Source: Pyxicephalus adspersus (taxonomy: Eukaryota > Chordata > Amphibia > Anura > Pyxicephalidae). Taken from it: a stretch of 64,000 bases of DNA. The notes under the pieces are model-generated. The model was not told the DNA's origin. It made no database searches and worked only from the letters and a program-made list of their open reading frames with translations. The stretch is from contig NC_092859.1 in the NCBI RefSeq assembly GCF_032062135.1, forward strand, positions 105,034,544 to 105,098,543, read 5' to 3'. Position 1 is the first letter of the stretch, and each line of letters starts with the position of its first letter. A program made the translations under genes and the position numbers. This document shows, piece after piece, positions 26,045-40,284 of the stretch.

Positions 26045-26135
26045 TGCCAGCCAGGCTGTCCGTGCACACAGCCGGGTTGTTCCTAAAAAGTGCCAGGTGT
26101 TGCCCCCAGCTAAAAGGGGCTGGGGAGAACTCCAA
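26045..26135. mobile_element. Partial hAT-type MITE (CAGTGCTC family)
   Basis: The blocks cacagccgggttgttcctaa and gctaaaaggggctggggaga match the 3' half of the copies at 12396-12510 and 34794-34938. The 5' half is missing. Confidence 0.4.
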
Positions 26136-29100
26136 ATTTTTGCTACTTTAAGAAAATCAAATTACAAGCACTGCTCCCTCCATTCTTGCACATCCTTCCC
26201 CTACTCTAGAAAACAAGAGGGAAATCTACTGTCTGTATTGGTCCAGCAACTTCACCCCTCACCTCCCTACATCATCTTTTTTTTTTTTTTCACTTTGTTA
26301 CCAGAGAAGTTTTAGTGTCACTCTTTAAAAGGTGACAGCGTTCAGGAATGTTAAAATTCTCTTCGGGTAAATATTGGGATGTTGCACTGTCTTACTTACT
26401 TGAAGATGGTGAATGTTACCTTTTTTTTTATTTCCCTAAATCTTCCAGCTGCAACTTTCCTTCTACCTCAGCGTCACTTTACGCCTCCTGGGGCTTCTGA
26501 TTTACAGCCAGATATGGTACCCAGTAGCAGTCTCAGGGCTTTTAGAAGTTTACACAAGGAAGGTGTAGGTGTCAGGCATAAAATTGGTTAAATGCACATT
26601 TATTCCCATGTGAAGATTTGATTTGCTCTCTGCCTCTAGTCAAAGGATTCCCCCATCTTTTTTGTCAGCATAGGGTATATTTCTGGCCTGGGCAGCAATC
26701 ATAATCACCAGTCAGTGACAGTCTTATTTACTCCAAAACTTCTCCTATAAAAAGTTTTGTAAAATCTCCAATTGTGCTTCAAAACATATTCAGTGCATCT
26801 GGATGACAAGCTAGTTGTCAGGCTTCCGAACCTGAAGTCACAGATTTCATTGCATTCCTGGTCAGTAACTGAAAAAAGCCTAGGACATTAGTGTGAGAGC
26901 TGTCAACTCGCACTTTTAGAAGGCTACGTTACCAATGGCAGTGTACATACATGTCACTGTACAAGTCCAATTTATAGACCACAGAAAGTAAATTGTGATA
27001 ATGAAACAATTCAAGCATTTATTTTTGAGCATAGTGTACTATTTTAGGCCATAGAAATATAAATTTCTGTACATTGAGATGTACGTTTATTTTTAAGAGT
27101 TTATGGGTCCTTTGGTACAGCTATGTATTTTTGGCTAGATAATGACTAATGTATCCCGTCAGCATATTTATGGATCAGATGAGCTGGCATCATCTGTGTT
27201 TTTATTAGAAAAACCACTTCGCACTGAACTTGACATACCAGCTCTGTGTAATCTTCGAGGAGTCCACCGAAATGATGTAGGAAAAAAACAAAGCTGAAGA
27301 AAGAAGGCTGTTTTGAAGTAGCTGCTGAGCTCTGTCCACCCACTGTTTTATTTCTGTAACATAATTATTCCTATGACTGAAGCATGATGCACTATTTACT
27401 GATTCTAAAAATAGGTGGAGAAGTATTTAAACAATGTATAAGAAGGACCATCTTTGAAAGGAAGTAGGAGAAAACATTGTTATGTCTTTATGTTCTTGGA
27501 ATTATTCTTGACATTTATTAAAATATTTATCGTTCAGGAATAGGTTTGTCTTTTCAGCTATACATGGATTCAAGAATAGAACGTTTGCACGAAGGAGTGT
27601 TTTACATTCTTTTTTTAATTTTTACATTTTTTTTATTTTTTATTTTGAATGATTTTTATTTTATTTCAATTGAAAAATAAAGTTAATTTCTGTCCTTTTT
27701 AATATAATAAAAATCCCCATTTAGGTTTTACTTTACATACTGTCTGCCCCAAAGAAATTTAACCTAATATACCAAGAGCATCTCCTCTGTGGTGCTGGAT
27801 TCCTGTCCTAAAGGGAAACTAAAGTTTCACTTTTCAGAATCCACGAACAGGCAGATCATTATTGCAAACATGCGTTGCCCCTGCTGCAATAAATCCCTAC
27901 TAGCAGCCTGATCACTTCAGATATTTATCATAAAGCAGAGCTGCATATGTGCAGCTTCAGCTTTGGTTTCCATTATACTGGCAATGCTGGGAATGAATGA
28001 ACTCCCGCGCTCCTACATGGGAGTTACGTGATCCCGTACGACCAGTCAAGATGGACTAATTGTTTTTTTTAAAGAAGCGGAGAAGGAAGATGGTGGCGCC
28101 CTGCTATGGAACAGGGATAGGTGAGTAGTTGCAAGATTAGCTCTGCTTAAAGAAAACCTGATATGAAAGAAACAAGATGACTGCTCTTTCTGCCTTCCAG
28201 TATAATGTTTTATTGCCAGGATGTCTTAATATGTGTTCCACGTATAAAATGATGATATGACCTCACAATTTATTAAACAGCTGCAATAAGGGGACAATAT
28301 ATTATGCTCATACAGGGCAAGGAGATATTCTAGCAACGGCATCACCAACCTCATAGCTCTTAGCAGCTTAGATCTGCTGTGTGGTGACCTAGGGAGGCTG
28401 CGAAATGACTCCTTAATTCATTTGACAGTGCTCGGGCCTAGCATTCCCAAAACTGCTGGCTAGTAGCTTTGAAAAAGCAATGAGCTACATTTCAGGTTTC
28501 AGATATGAGAAGTATGTGACAGTCTGGGATGACCAGAGATTCTAGAGCCAATATCACTTTGACTTTATGAAAGCACATTGCACTCCACTTGTTTTGAGAC
28601 ATTCAGATCCAAAATAAACATATGCAGATCAAGAAGATCTGACTTTTATCTGTGGTGTGTTTATTCCAGGTCAGTGATTAAAAAAATATGTATATATCCA
28701 GCGATGAGTTAAATACCTGTTAGTAACAAGTCCGTAATCTCAGCCTACTTATTTCTCAGTACTGATTACCTGTAAAAAGGGTTTCAATACAGCATGGCTC
28801 ACTAGGGCCAATGTTGTTGCAGGAGGAGCCTTTGTCATAACCTGTGGTTTATACATTCTTCACCATTTTTGTATTTGTTTTGAACATACAAATCTTGAAA
28901 TGGCCTCAACAAGTAAATATAATGTAGCCGATTGCCCTGCTGGCGGTTAATTTTGTGATGGGGAGTTGTTTGTAGACAATGAACGGTGACTGGGCATGTA
29001 GTGTATAATCTTTTGAAGTTGGCATGGTTGACCCAGAATCTTCATGTCAATGCAGAGAGGATCAAGTAAAAGAATTGTACAGGCAGACATGGCCAGGTCC

Positions 29101-29201
29101 TTATGTCTTGTGTGATCAATATCTGATTATTGACATTCCCTCAAACGTATGAAAATTATATATTTGATAAATATTGTTGTCATGTCCACAGGGTACTTTA
29201 C

Positions 29202-29205
<4 letters not shown>

Positions 29206-29232
<27 letters not shown>
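29206..29232. repeat. (TA)n microsatellite
   Basis: An uninterrupted alternating TA run lies about 200 bp upstream of exon 5. Confidence 0.9.
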
Positions 29233-29369
29233 TCTGATGTACTTTTGGGAAGAATAAAAATTATCTTCCTTCTGTATTTTTGTATTATTCAGTAATATGT
29301 AGTTTGTATGTTTAGAATTGTGATAATTCAGCAAAATATGCCATACTGGTTTGTGGGCTTGTTATATGA

Positions 29370-29558
<189 letters not shown>

Positions 29559-30818
29559 TAAGTCTTCTTTTTTATGTTTCCAGTTGTGTTTCCCTATGTC
29601 CAGCAAAAGTTTTGATGCATTATAAATGCAATGGAAGTTAATGAAAGTCATTTTACAATATCTTTCTAGTGGTGAAAAAGGTTTATGAATACCTTTCCTC
29701 TTTCCTTACCTACAAAAAAAAAAAAAAATGAAAGAATAGTTGTCATCTTGGTTTAACCCACCCCCTGTATCGATTCCTTATGTTTTTCTGCACTTATATG
29801 AGGTTGTGCAATCGTGCCTGCTTACTACGTACCATGCTAGCAAACAGCAACCCCTAATCCAAATGCTGATATTCCACCCACTTATAGCACAGGAGACAAG
29901 GAGAGGCGAATGCTTGGAATTATGGAGAAGAGGCATTCCTACAGGGAAGAAATGCAAACTGATCCTGTGCTGTGAAAGTCTAGGATTATGAAGAAGCAAT
30001 GTACTGAAAGATAAATGCTACATGCATTTGTGTCTGTGTATAATACAATATTCACTGAATGTATAAAACACCGTGTAAACAGACAGTTAGCAAGTGTTCT
30101 TGCTACAACCTTAGCAAAGGCTCAGAATAGTTTAGCAGAAGCCGTCTGCTAGTTTTCAGCCCACTGCAGTTTAGTACTTAGATTTCTGTAAACTCAAGCT
30201 GATTTATTTCAAGCATATGTTTTAGTGATCCTTTTTATTTTAATGAAGAGGTAGTGAAAAACCAATGAATGCATTCTGAAATACTTGTGGCTTTTCCTAG
30301 TGGTCATTTAAATGTGTGTTCTATACACTGTATTAACAAATGGCGTCATAGTCATTACATACGGTCTGACTATTGATTGGGGTTTTGCACTAAAGCCTTT
30401 TTTTTACTTTTACAGAAACATGATGCTAAAAGCAGATAAATGTTTTAAAGGTCACAGTAAAACGCCCCTGAAGAATATTTATCTATGTTGATGCTCCTTC
30501 GTTGGGAGGGGATAATAAGTGTGCTTAAGTGTGTTCAAGTGTAATAAGTGTGCTTATGCTATTCACTATCTGACAGCACAATTTTGCTTCTTTGGGGCAA
30601 AGTGCAAAATGTTTTTGTTGCAATGTACTTTGGTGAAAGTCAAAATAAAAGCGACAGGTTTTATTTAATCATCCAGTCATTTTATATGACAGTACTGGCC
30701 ACACAAGTCTGGAGAGCTCAGCATGGGAAAGGTGCATGTTTACTTTAAAGAAACCAGTACTCGGAGAATATACAAACCTCCCCATTCTGAAAATTCAATA
30801 TGCAGTACAAAGAACCTT

Positions 30819-31032
30819 GGGCCTGGTTTATTAAGGCTCTCCAAGGCTGAATAGGATACACTTTTATAGGTGAACCTGGATGATCCAGCAAACCTGGAAT
30901 GGATTTGTCCAGGATTCAAAACATGTTTTAGCAAAAAGCTTTGAGAAACCATTCGGGGTTTGCTGGATCAACCAGCTTCACTGATGAAATTGTATCCTCT
31001 CCAGCCTTGGAAAGCTATAATACATCAAGCCC
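30819..31032. repeat. Palindromic foldback MITE, copy 2
   Basis: It starts GGGCCTGGTTTATTAAGGCT and ends with the inverse ataatacatcaagccc. Both halves contain the ggatgatccagcaaacc block or its reverse complement. It is the same family as 5051-5250. Confidence 0.65.
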
Positions 31033-31313
31033 ATTGTATGAAATAATAATTTGACATTCAAAATCTTAGCATGGCTAGACGCACATGAGGCTCAACAAAT
31101 CACATACCTACAAATCACCATCACCTATTCCTGCACTATACTCTGCCAGGCATTTGGTCTCAGAGTTCTAAATACTTGAAATTGTATAGACCTTGATCCT
31201 TGGTAGGAATCATGTGTCCTATACATTTCTATTACACACTGCACTTTACAAAGTCCATACTCATATCACTAACTGTCCCTCAGTCATAAGTCATTACCAC
31301 TGTGTAAGGTCAA

Positions 31314-31457
31314 TTTTTTTGAGGAGGAAACCAGAGTACCCAAAGGAAACAAGGATAGCCAGCAAACTCCATGCAGATAGTGCCCTGAATGAGATTTGAA
31401 CCTGATACTTAGCACTGCAAAGGCCACATTGTTAACAACTGAGCCACTGTGCTGCCA
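31314..31457 (-). mobile_element. tRNA-derived SINE, partial, minus strand
   Basis: The reverse complement starts GGCAGCACAGTGGCTCAG, keeps an A-box-like segment and a degenerate B box (GGTTCAAATC), and runs into the catggagtttgc block seen in the fuller copy at 23474. The 3' tail is missing. Confidence 0.7.
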
Positions 31458-32334
31458 CGTACACAATATCCATATTATATATTTGCTCAGAAGGTGTACA
31501 GATACCTTATTGGAGTCTTGTTTTCTGAAGTTACATATATTCTTTCATAAAGTTTTTTATTATTCTGTGTGATTTCTTTTTTGTGATGTAGTCACCTTTT
31601 ATTTCTTTCTTCCTTAGCCTAACATTCTCCATTTTGAAAGTATGATTTTCTTTACCATTGTTTAGAGCCAGTGCTTTGTTGTAGACTTATTATTTTTAGA
31701 ATCTTTATTATTTTTCCTGTATTTCTCCTTTAGTGATATCTGCTATATGTAATTTTATATTTTTTAGTGTTTTTTGCAAATGGACTTGTCATCATTAAAT
31801 AATTCGGCATATGTTTAAATTCTGCTTAACTAGATGATTTTGTCAGCCACATGCATATGGTCCTGAACTGCATGTGTTCATATTTCCCCCAGCAACAATC
31901 AGATTACCTTTTGGCTTTTCTTGCTGCAGTAGAAAAAGAAGCTGAGGTTGTGGCTAGAATAGAAAAGTTCTACCATCCTATGTTTTATTATAAGAACCCC
32001 CTGGAGCTTTGCAATATATAGCCCCCATTGTTACTATTTCACTGCTCCAGATGCTTTGCATTGAATCTTCAGAAAAGAGCCACTCATAAAGTAAACAAGA
32101 ATGTAAAGTAAAGTCAAATTTTTTTTACATTTAATTAACATTTTAATGTTGACACGTCTGTTTAAAATTAGTACGCCTTGATTGGAAATTTAGAAAAAGG
32201 CTGATTAAAATGTAGATAGTAGTCCTTGGCTGGTATTTTAGTGAAAGCTATTTAGGTTTAGAGCTTTAAAACTAAATCAGTCTCAATGCTTTCAACAGCT
32301 TTGCTGAACATTTATCTTCTCATTTCTCTCTCAG

Positions 32335-32464
32335 GATGTTTGATGTTGGCGGTCAAAGATCTGAAAGGAAAAAGTGGATTCATTGCTTTGAGGGAGTTAC
32401 AGCAATCATTTTCTGCGTGGCCTTGAGTGATTATGACTTGGTTCTGGCCGAAGATGAAGAGATG
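32335..32464 (+). CDS. GNAI1: GNAI1 coding exon 6
   Basis: This 130-nt exon codes the last base of codon 197 to codon 240. It carries the DVGGQRSE motif: Gly203 senses the gamma phosphate and Gln204 is the catalytic glutamine for GTP hydrolysis. Switch II ([12 protein letters not shown]), the beta4 strand [12 protein letters not shown] and switch III (EDEEM) follow. The Asp in LSDYD is Gi1/Gi3-type, while Gi2 has Ala there. The acceptor is tctctcag and the donor gtaagc. Confidence 0.97.
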
Positions 32465-33264
<800 letters not shown>

Positions 33265-33534
33265 TGACTTTTTTTAAACCAGAATTATTTAAGTTTTAAC
33301 AGGCAGTAATATATTTTTTAACCGTCTGCTACTACTGGGTTTAAAACTAGACAGTATACATATCTTAAATGAGATCATTAATAGACATTGCCCATTGTAT
33401 TGTCATCACACACTTAGGTTTATATTTTGATTCACATTCTTGGCAGCTGAGTTTGTTTTCCGTAGATGGTAAGTTGCAGCAGACCTTAGAAAAGTATTAC
33501 TTTTATCCCAAGGCTACATACTAAATTTTTGTCG

Positions 33535-33805
33535 TTGGAAAGATCTTTCGCAATCATTTCCACCAACAAAGACTGAAAGATGCATAATGAGCGCTCTACA
33601 TACAGTGCCATTCTACTCTATCAAGAGGGGAGGGGGGAGAACAAGGGAGTGAGGGAACAGCACCCTGCTGTGCTTTTCTCCCTTCAATTGTATTGGGATT
33701 CTTCCTGGATCCGTCAGGACAGATCCATGAATGACATCAGAAGAGCGCTGTACACACGTCAGGTTCTCGTCTGATACTAGCCCTGGGGCGATAACCGCAG
33801 CGTGG
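33535..33805. repeat. Interspersed MITE-like repeat, copy 2
   Basis: It shares ttggaaagatctttc, a gagaggggagg-like block and tgatactagccctggggcga with 37935-38205, and more loosely with 17695-18015. It is non-coding. Confidence 0.5.
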
Positions 33806-34793
33806 TGGTTCACCACATCTTTTTAGCTGATCATATGCTTTATGAAGTTAGTGAAGAGGCACAGGTGAAGCACTTTTCTGTAATCGTTTCGGGATGACTG
33901 TCCCCTATTGTACATCTATAAATTATAGGGTCACATACCTAGCCAATTTTTGGTGCAAAATGGCAAATGCTCCCAAATATTTTCATCAGTTGAAGCTTTT
34001 TAAAATAGATGTTGCTTTTGCAGCGGTAATAGTATAATAAATTCGCTTAGCAGCTAACATAGGGAATGTATGTTTGTAATGTGTTGTAGTATATTTTGGT
34101 GGTACAAACATCAAGACCATAAAAGCTGCACTTTCTTTTCTCCACCTTTAAAGAAATGTGCAGGGGATTGTTTGTGTTATTGTGAACACAATTACTGTTG
34201 TATTGGTACTGACAAATCATGTTTGAGTTGGGAGAATTGTGAATTATTCAGGTTTTAAATTTTCCAAATGTATCCAGTATTTATCTTTACCTGCAGTTAA
34301 TCTAGAAATTCAGGCGATCCTGATTCCTCCTGAATTTTATCATTTTCTGACAGACCTGCAACATTAATTGGGACAAATATAAGATGAGATTTTCAGTTTC
34401 TCACCCATAGTTGAACATAACATGCCAAATGTTGCAAGTTGTTTCTGCCTGCACAGTCAGATACAGTTACATTCTATGCAGTCAGAATTCTGATTAGTCT
34501 TCTTGTTGCTGTTAATGATGTATAAAGCATCATCTTTCTCCATGGCACTCTGCAAAGGACAATGCATAGTACAGCCAAAGCAATGAGAATATAAATGAAG
34601 CCTAGATGAACAGATAACATTGAGAATTGTACATAGAAGTGGAATACAAATGTTTATATATAATGAGGGGAAAAAGTGAAGTAGCAATAAATGCATATTG
34701 GCAGGACTGGAAACATTAGGAGAGCTTTCAATATTGCCAAGAGTGGTAGAAACCAGAGGTAACTGGAGTCCATACACTGTGTACAATATGGAG

Positions 34794-34938
34794 CAGTGTC
34801 CAATTCAGTCATTTTTGTTGGTGCGTGTTGGCCCCTGTATTGTGACCTAACTCTTCTGTAACCACCCAAAAACAGCACGTTGGTTACTGAAAAGTTCCGG
34901 GGAGTGCACCTGGCTAAAAGGAGCTGCGAATAACACTG
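34794..34938. mobile_element. hAT-type MITE (CAGTGCTC family), copy 2
   Basis: It starts CAGTGTCC and ends aataacactg, with tgtaaccacccaaaaacagc and gttactgaaaag blocks shared with 37454-37580. The inverted ends are intact enough to define it. Confidence 0.5.
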
Positions 34939-35076
34939 TGGTGACATATGCCATAGGGATACTGCCAGATAATATGGTAGTAGGTTTGTAATTAGTGAGT
35001 GACCTAAGTTGGTATGCGTGCTCCTTTTCTCTAAAACATTATTAATATAAAAAGTTTTTAGAAAATTTATTTTTAG

Positions 35077-35388
<312 letters not shown>

Positions 35389-35404
35389 AATATGTAATTA
35401 CATG
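35389..35404 (+). other. GNAI1: Start of GNAI1 3' UTR, spliced
   Basis: Sixteen bases after the stop, ATG/gtaagc forms a strong 5' splice site at 35404/35405. GNAI genes are described as having a non-coding ninth exon, which fits. Reading through into the intron would give an alternative 3' UTR. Confidence 0.7.
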
Positions 35405-36283
35405 GTAAGCTGCATTTAGTAAAATGTTTAGGCTTATACTATTCATTGTAAAAGAAGAAAAGAAAAAACTTCAGGCTTGCACAGTTGTACAGGCTTTTTT
35501 TTTTCTGTAATGAAATTGCGTACTGCGGTTTTTTTTTTTTTTAACATTGTGAACTTACAGTTTACGTTAGAAGATTTGGCAAGTCAGATAGAGCCCCTCT
35601 CAATTTTTGCTGGAGGACATTCAGTATTATCTATTTTTTTCTTTCTTGGGCTTTCTGTTCCTATTCTTTCCTTTTCATTCATTTGATTTTAACAAACATG
35701 GAGGCCCAGCATTACATGTTGGTGTTTCCTAGGGTTTTCTGCATTCCAATACTTAGGAGCCCCACTCCTCCAGACTGACATTCACCACACATATATCAAG
35801 TCCTTAAACTGTGTGCATTACTCTTCCCATAAGCCACCCATTGTTTGCATCTGCTGAGAGGTTATATCCCTTGTCAGTACATTATGAGGGAGGGAAAGAA
35901 AAACAGGAAAAAAACATTTATTTTAGGCAAAATGCAGGGTTACTCTGTAATTCTGTTGAACAAGCACCTTTTGTGTTCTCAAACTTCCAGTTTGATTGAA
36001 GCATTGCTTTTTGGAGTAAAAACATAAATGAATCGCACACTATGATGTTTGACAATCCAAAAAAAAGCATATATTATGTATATTTTAACTAAAAAGGCAA
36101 TTACAATTTACTACTGGACGAGCTGAACAATTCTTAATCCACTTTGTTTACTCTCCCTTGCAAAAAAGGCTTCTCCTGCTTCCTGTCAGGTGTGCTCAAA
36201 GTTTTACATCCTAAATATACATAGAACAGTTTGTCTGCTTTCCTCCTCTGTTGTAATCCACCCTCCCATGGACAGGAACAAGG

Positions 36284-36450
36284 GTCTGATTTACTAAATT
36301 TCTCCCGTGATTGGTGAATTTAGATTATCATGGGAGATCCAATGTGATCCAGGATTTTGTAAAAAATCTTTTGCTATTATTTGGCAAATGTTTTCAATCC
36401 AGATCTTTTCCACTTTTATTGGATCACGAAAGTTCTGTAGTCTGGAAATC
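36284..36450. repeat. Foldback MITE, diverged copy 3
   Basis: It starts gggtctgatttactaaat and contains atccaatgtgatccagga and tttggcaaatgttttcaatcc blocks related to the units at 5051 and 30819. The palindrome is weak here. Confidence 0.4.
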
Positions 36451-37453
36451 TATTGCACGGCTGACAATACTGATTGGGTTATCATTACAGTAGAGACAGG
36501 TGAGCTACCAGCAGGAAAGCTGGATCAGATTTCTGGCAAGATCAACAGGTATTTTTGCATTTTTCTGACAGCATTGTTGAAGAGACCAAATATATTCATG
36601 TGCAAGAATTGCAGAGCTATGCTGAAATGTTTTATTTTATTTTTTTTTGAACAGACATACATAATAAATTCAAAACAAACAGCTGTTTAGTCAGAATGTT
36701 AGAAGTTTAAAATTGCAGTTGTCATTAATTGTATTAGCTTAATCTGGCAGCCCAAGTGTCATGAATTTGTTACTATTGTATGTTACTTTTGTATGTTTCT
36801 AAGCAAATTAATTTAGACCAGCGTGTCAGATGGTATAAAATAAAAGTTTTTTGAAAATAATTTTTCAATGCAAATGACTCCTATAATGTTTTTTTCTATT
36901 CTTTTAGTCTTTTTTGCCTATACAAAGGTACTCTAACATTCCCTGGCATGATGCCCTATGCCAAGAATTTGTTACAGTAGAGCTAAAGCTTTTAAAAAAG
37001 CAAAAATGTGTGAACAGACAGGTTTGTTTTTTTTTTCAATATGCAGAAGAGTCATACCATCCAAATGATTTGTATTTGTATGGTATTTCCACTGCAATCA
37101 ACACTGATCTGTTCATGTGCATTTCAGCTTACAATTTTATAATATGAAGTCAAACAAATATGCAGCAGTTCATTAATACTGCTGTGATCAATTAATCAAA
37201 CAGCCAAAGTCTTAAAGACCTAAAGAAGGTAATAGGATGTTGGCATGGTAGCCCGCAGATGTTGCATTAAATTTAAGTGAGTACAAGTCTGGTTTAATAC
37301 CGTTCACTTCTGGATTTTAGTCTGACAACTGGAAAACAGTCATAGTGATTTCTAATCATGTGATTAACATGTCAGGGAACATGTGCAGCCTCAAGGTCCT
37401 TTTGCCTTCTGACTGCAGTGTTCATCTGGACTGCCATTTTTAATAGGTAAAAG

Positions 37454-37580
37454 CAGTGCTCAACCCAGAAATGTTTTAAAGCTGAGTGGGAAAAAATTGT
37501 AGGCAGGTGGTAGCCCCTAAATTGTGACCCAACTCACCAGTAACCACCCATAAACAGCTGGGTGGTTGCTGAAAAGTGCA
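37454..37580. mobile_element. hAT-type MITE (CAGTGCTC family), copy 3, truncated
   Basis: It starts CAGTGCTCAACCCAGAAATG and reaches ggtggttgctgaaaagtgca, then stops, lacking the right end present at 12510. Confidence 0.5.
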
Positions 37581-37934
37581 CTAATAATGCATTTTGTATG
37601 TTTCTGTCCACTTATAAACCTTTTTTAGAAACTGCTTTTTTATCTTTGTGAAATATACCAAATAAAACCATGTTAGGTTTGCAATTTAGTTATTTTGTAT
37701 GTAAACCAACACAAAAACCTATCATTACAAAAGGTTTTAACATAAGTATCATAAGTATCTGAATATACAGGAAATGAGGAAAAATATCCAAAGCAGGGTA
37801 GCAAATTTTAAAAGCACATTTTCGAACACACACTAGTTTGTATCTGCTGGGGCACCCTAGGGGGTCCTGCATGCCTCAATACTGTTGTTCATGGTGATGG
37901 ATTGTTAATCAATTTGCAACCAATTTGGTCACTT

Positions 37935-38205
37935 AGGGAATGTAGACATGTTCAATAATTGTCATTGGAAAGGATCTTTCACAACAAGACTGAACGAACG
38001 CTGTACCTACAGCACCGTGCTGCTCTATGGAGAGGGGAACGGGGACAACCATGGAGCGGCACCCCTTTGCACTCTCTCCTCTCCAGGCTGCCAGGACGGA
38101 TCTACAAACGATGTCAGACAAGGGCTGTACACACTCCAGATTCTTGTCCGATACTAGCCCTGAGGCGATTATCGGACGAGAATCATCTGACATGTGTACG
38201 TAGCC
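37935..38205. repeat. Interspersed MITE-like repeat, copy 3
   Basis: It begins ggaatgtagacatgttcaat and ends gagaatcatctgacatgtgt, giving loosely inverted ends. The interior includes tgatactagccctgagg-type and gagaggggaacg blocks. It is the best-preserved copy of the family at 17695 and 33535. Confidence 0.55.
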
Positions 38206-38295
38206 TTCATTTGTTCTGTGTCGGGGTGGGGGGTGAAAGGTGTCAGTGTGCACAATGATAAGTGCATGCATGCTAAGTAAAATGTAATTCTAGCC

Positions 38296-38583
38296 AAGTG
38301 TTTCTCAACTAGGGTTCCATCGGAACCCTAGGTTTCTTCCAGTAATTGCTAGAGGTTCCCTGAGTAATGACAAATTTTTGCCTCTCTGGTCAGCTTAGCC
38401 AAAAAGATCATATCTGTAAATAACCGGTAAGGGTGATATTCTTCACGATGACCAGCAATTTACGATATATTTTTTCCACTGACCATAACACTAATTTACT
38501 GTGAGCTGTTGATATATCAATTATAGTAGGGGTTCCCAGGGAATGAAAGATTATTTCAAGCGTTTCCCCAAGGTAAAAAGATT
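38296..38583 (-). mobile_element. hAT-like non-autonomous element, copy 3
   Basis: This is a reverse-orientation copy: it starts agtgtttctcaactagggtt and ends with a degenerate ccaaggtaaaaagatt. The gccaaaaagatcat block is shared with 4135-4675. Confidence 0.5.
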
Positions 38584-38942
38584 GAAGTGAAAGGCTGGTC
38601 TACACAGAGATGCTGGTTTAGTGATGGCACAAATAAGAGTGCCATATACACCAGACATTTTAAAATTCCTCCTTCATTTGCATGTAATGTGGATGAGCCC
38701 TTGCTTCAGCCTCACCTTGTGATTTGCTACAAAATACCAATGTTGCTACTATAAGGCTAAAAAAAAGGACAAAAATCTAACGTGTACATAACGGTAGGAC
38801 GAAGGCAACTGAGGGTCTGTTTTTTTTATTTGCCGTATTACAGCAAGCGTAGACATACCATTTGTGCAAGACTGGAGCACTAGGAGAACAATTTAATTAG
38901 TTGTGGGTTAAATTTCATTGCCACTGAAGATATCATGTAGAC

Positions 38943-39024
38943 CAGGGGTGCCCACACGTTTTTGGCTTGCAAGCTACTTTATAAATGACCAAGTCAAAAT
39001 GATCTACCAACAATAAAAATGCTA

Positions 39025-39065
<41 letters not shown>

Positions 39066-39431
39066 GCACACACACACAGAGTATGACAGAAGTGACTGGA
39101 GCCAATGAGACATTGAATGGAAAAACATTGCACAGACATTGCACTACACAACTACAGTGAAAGGAAAGCTACAGGTCATCTTTCATAGGAGAATGACATG
39201 CTGCACAAGAAAAAGAACTGCTAACCGGCACTACTCACCTCAGACTGCCCTCCCGCCCTCTCTGCTTCCCCCTCACTCCCCACTCTTACACGAGCCTTCT
39301 TACACAGAAGGACATCCCCAGATGTTGCAACCGGCTGCTGATTAACAGCAGGGAGGGGTAAAGCAGGGCTCTGTGATCGATTGCCTTTGCGGTTCACTGG
39401 TAGTTCGCGATCAACGTTTTGGGCGACCCTG
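38943..39431. mobile_element. hAT MITE with perfect 8-bp target duplication
   Basis: A 489-bp unit starts CAGGGGTGCCCA and ends TGGGCGACCCTG, an imperfect inverted pair. It is flanked on both sides by atgtagac (38935-38942 and 39432-39439). An 8-bp duplication and CAGGG ends are the hAT signature. The interior has a TA/CA microsatellite (about 39029-39078) and no transposase. It lies about 370 bp upstream of the non-coding last GNAI1 exon. Confidence 0.85.
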
Positions 39432-39938
39432 ATGTAGACCTTGACATTGCTTACCTCATCTAGCTCTTAATAAATACATACCAAATATGTTTCTTTATTC
39501 CATTTGTAATAAAAGACCAGCCCAAAAATCGGTTTTACACCAGGACCGTTTGGTGTCTGCCACAATTCTCATTCTAGGCAAAACCACTGAAGTGAACCTT
39601 AAGGGCTATTTTTTTAGAATATAGGTATGTGGTAGAACTTTTGTGAAAAACAAACTATTGATATCATATGGATATTGTGATTTGTCATTCATTGTATAAT
39701 TACTAATAAGGTTGACTGTTTTTTTGCCCTATAGTCAATTGTAAACATCACCCGATAACTATTTGCTGGACTAACAGCTTTCATTTTTCTTTTTTTTTTC
39801 CCAGACTGCATTTGACTTCACCCTGTTATAGCTCGATGGCTTTTGAAGTGGTTTTAAGACTCTTAATGAACAGCGGACCAGTACTGTACTTGCCAGTTTT
39901 ATTAGCTTTATTTATGTTCATGTCTTGTAAATTTTCAA

Positions 39939-39944
39939 AATAAA
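39939..39944 (+). terminator. GNAI1: Poly(A) signal AATAAA, proximal
   Basis: A canonical hexamer lies 135 bases into exon 9. Use would give a very short 3' UTR. Confidence 0.45.
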
Positions 39945-40278
39945 AACACAGAAAAAATACGTAACTGCTACTAGGCCACACAATGGAGAAGGTATCTTGA
40001 TTGTATGTATACTGTAATTGTAGGAATGTTATTTGTACAGACATTGAACAGAATATTTTAATAGTTTGATTTGTTCAAAAAAAAAAAAAACCTCCTCTGT
40101 TTTATGAAATGCTGTTGGAGGACATTCTTTTTTTCTTTTCTCACCTGGTTAGGTTATTTAAAGAAATAATGTATATTTTATTTTTTCCCTTTTAAGCATG
40201 CATGCTGCCTTATTCTGTGTTCTGCAATGTTTCCTTGCAAGCCTGTAAGATAGATATATATAATGAATAATGAAGCAT

Positions 40279-40284
40279 AATAAA
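40279..40284 (+). terminator. GNAI1: Poly(A) signal AATAAA, middle
   Basis: A canonical hexamer lies in gcataataaaatc, followed by a GT-containing stretch. Two further hexamers lie at 40843-40848 and 40877-40882. Confidence 0.45.

Larger units (their letters stand above)
35405..39804 (+). other. GNAI1: GNAI1 intron 8, in the 3' UTR
   Basis: The intron runs from gtaagc to a T-rich tract ending ttttcccag at 39804. It contains five repeat copies described separately and no coding exon. The assignment depends on the non-coding last exon being real. Confidence 0.7.

Noticed and set aside
27805..28170. A possible MITE in intron 4
   Set aside because: It has a change in composition and loosely similar edges, but no second copy or inverted ends could be confirmed by eye.
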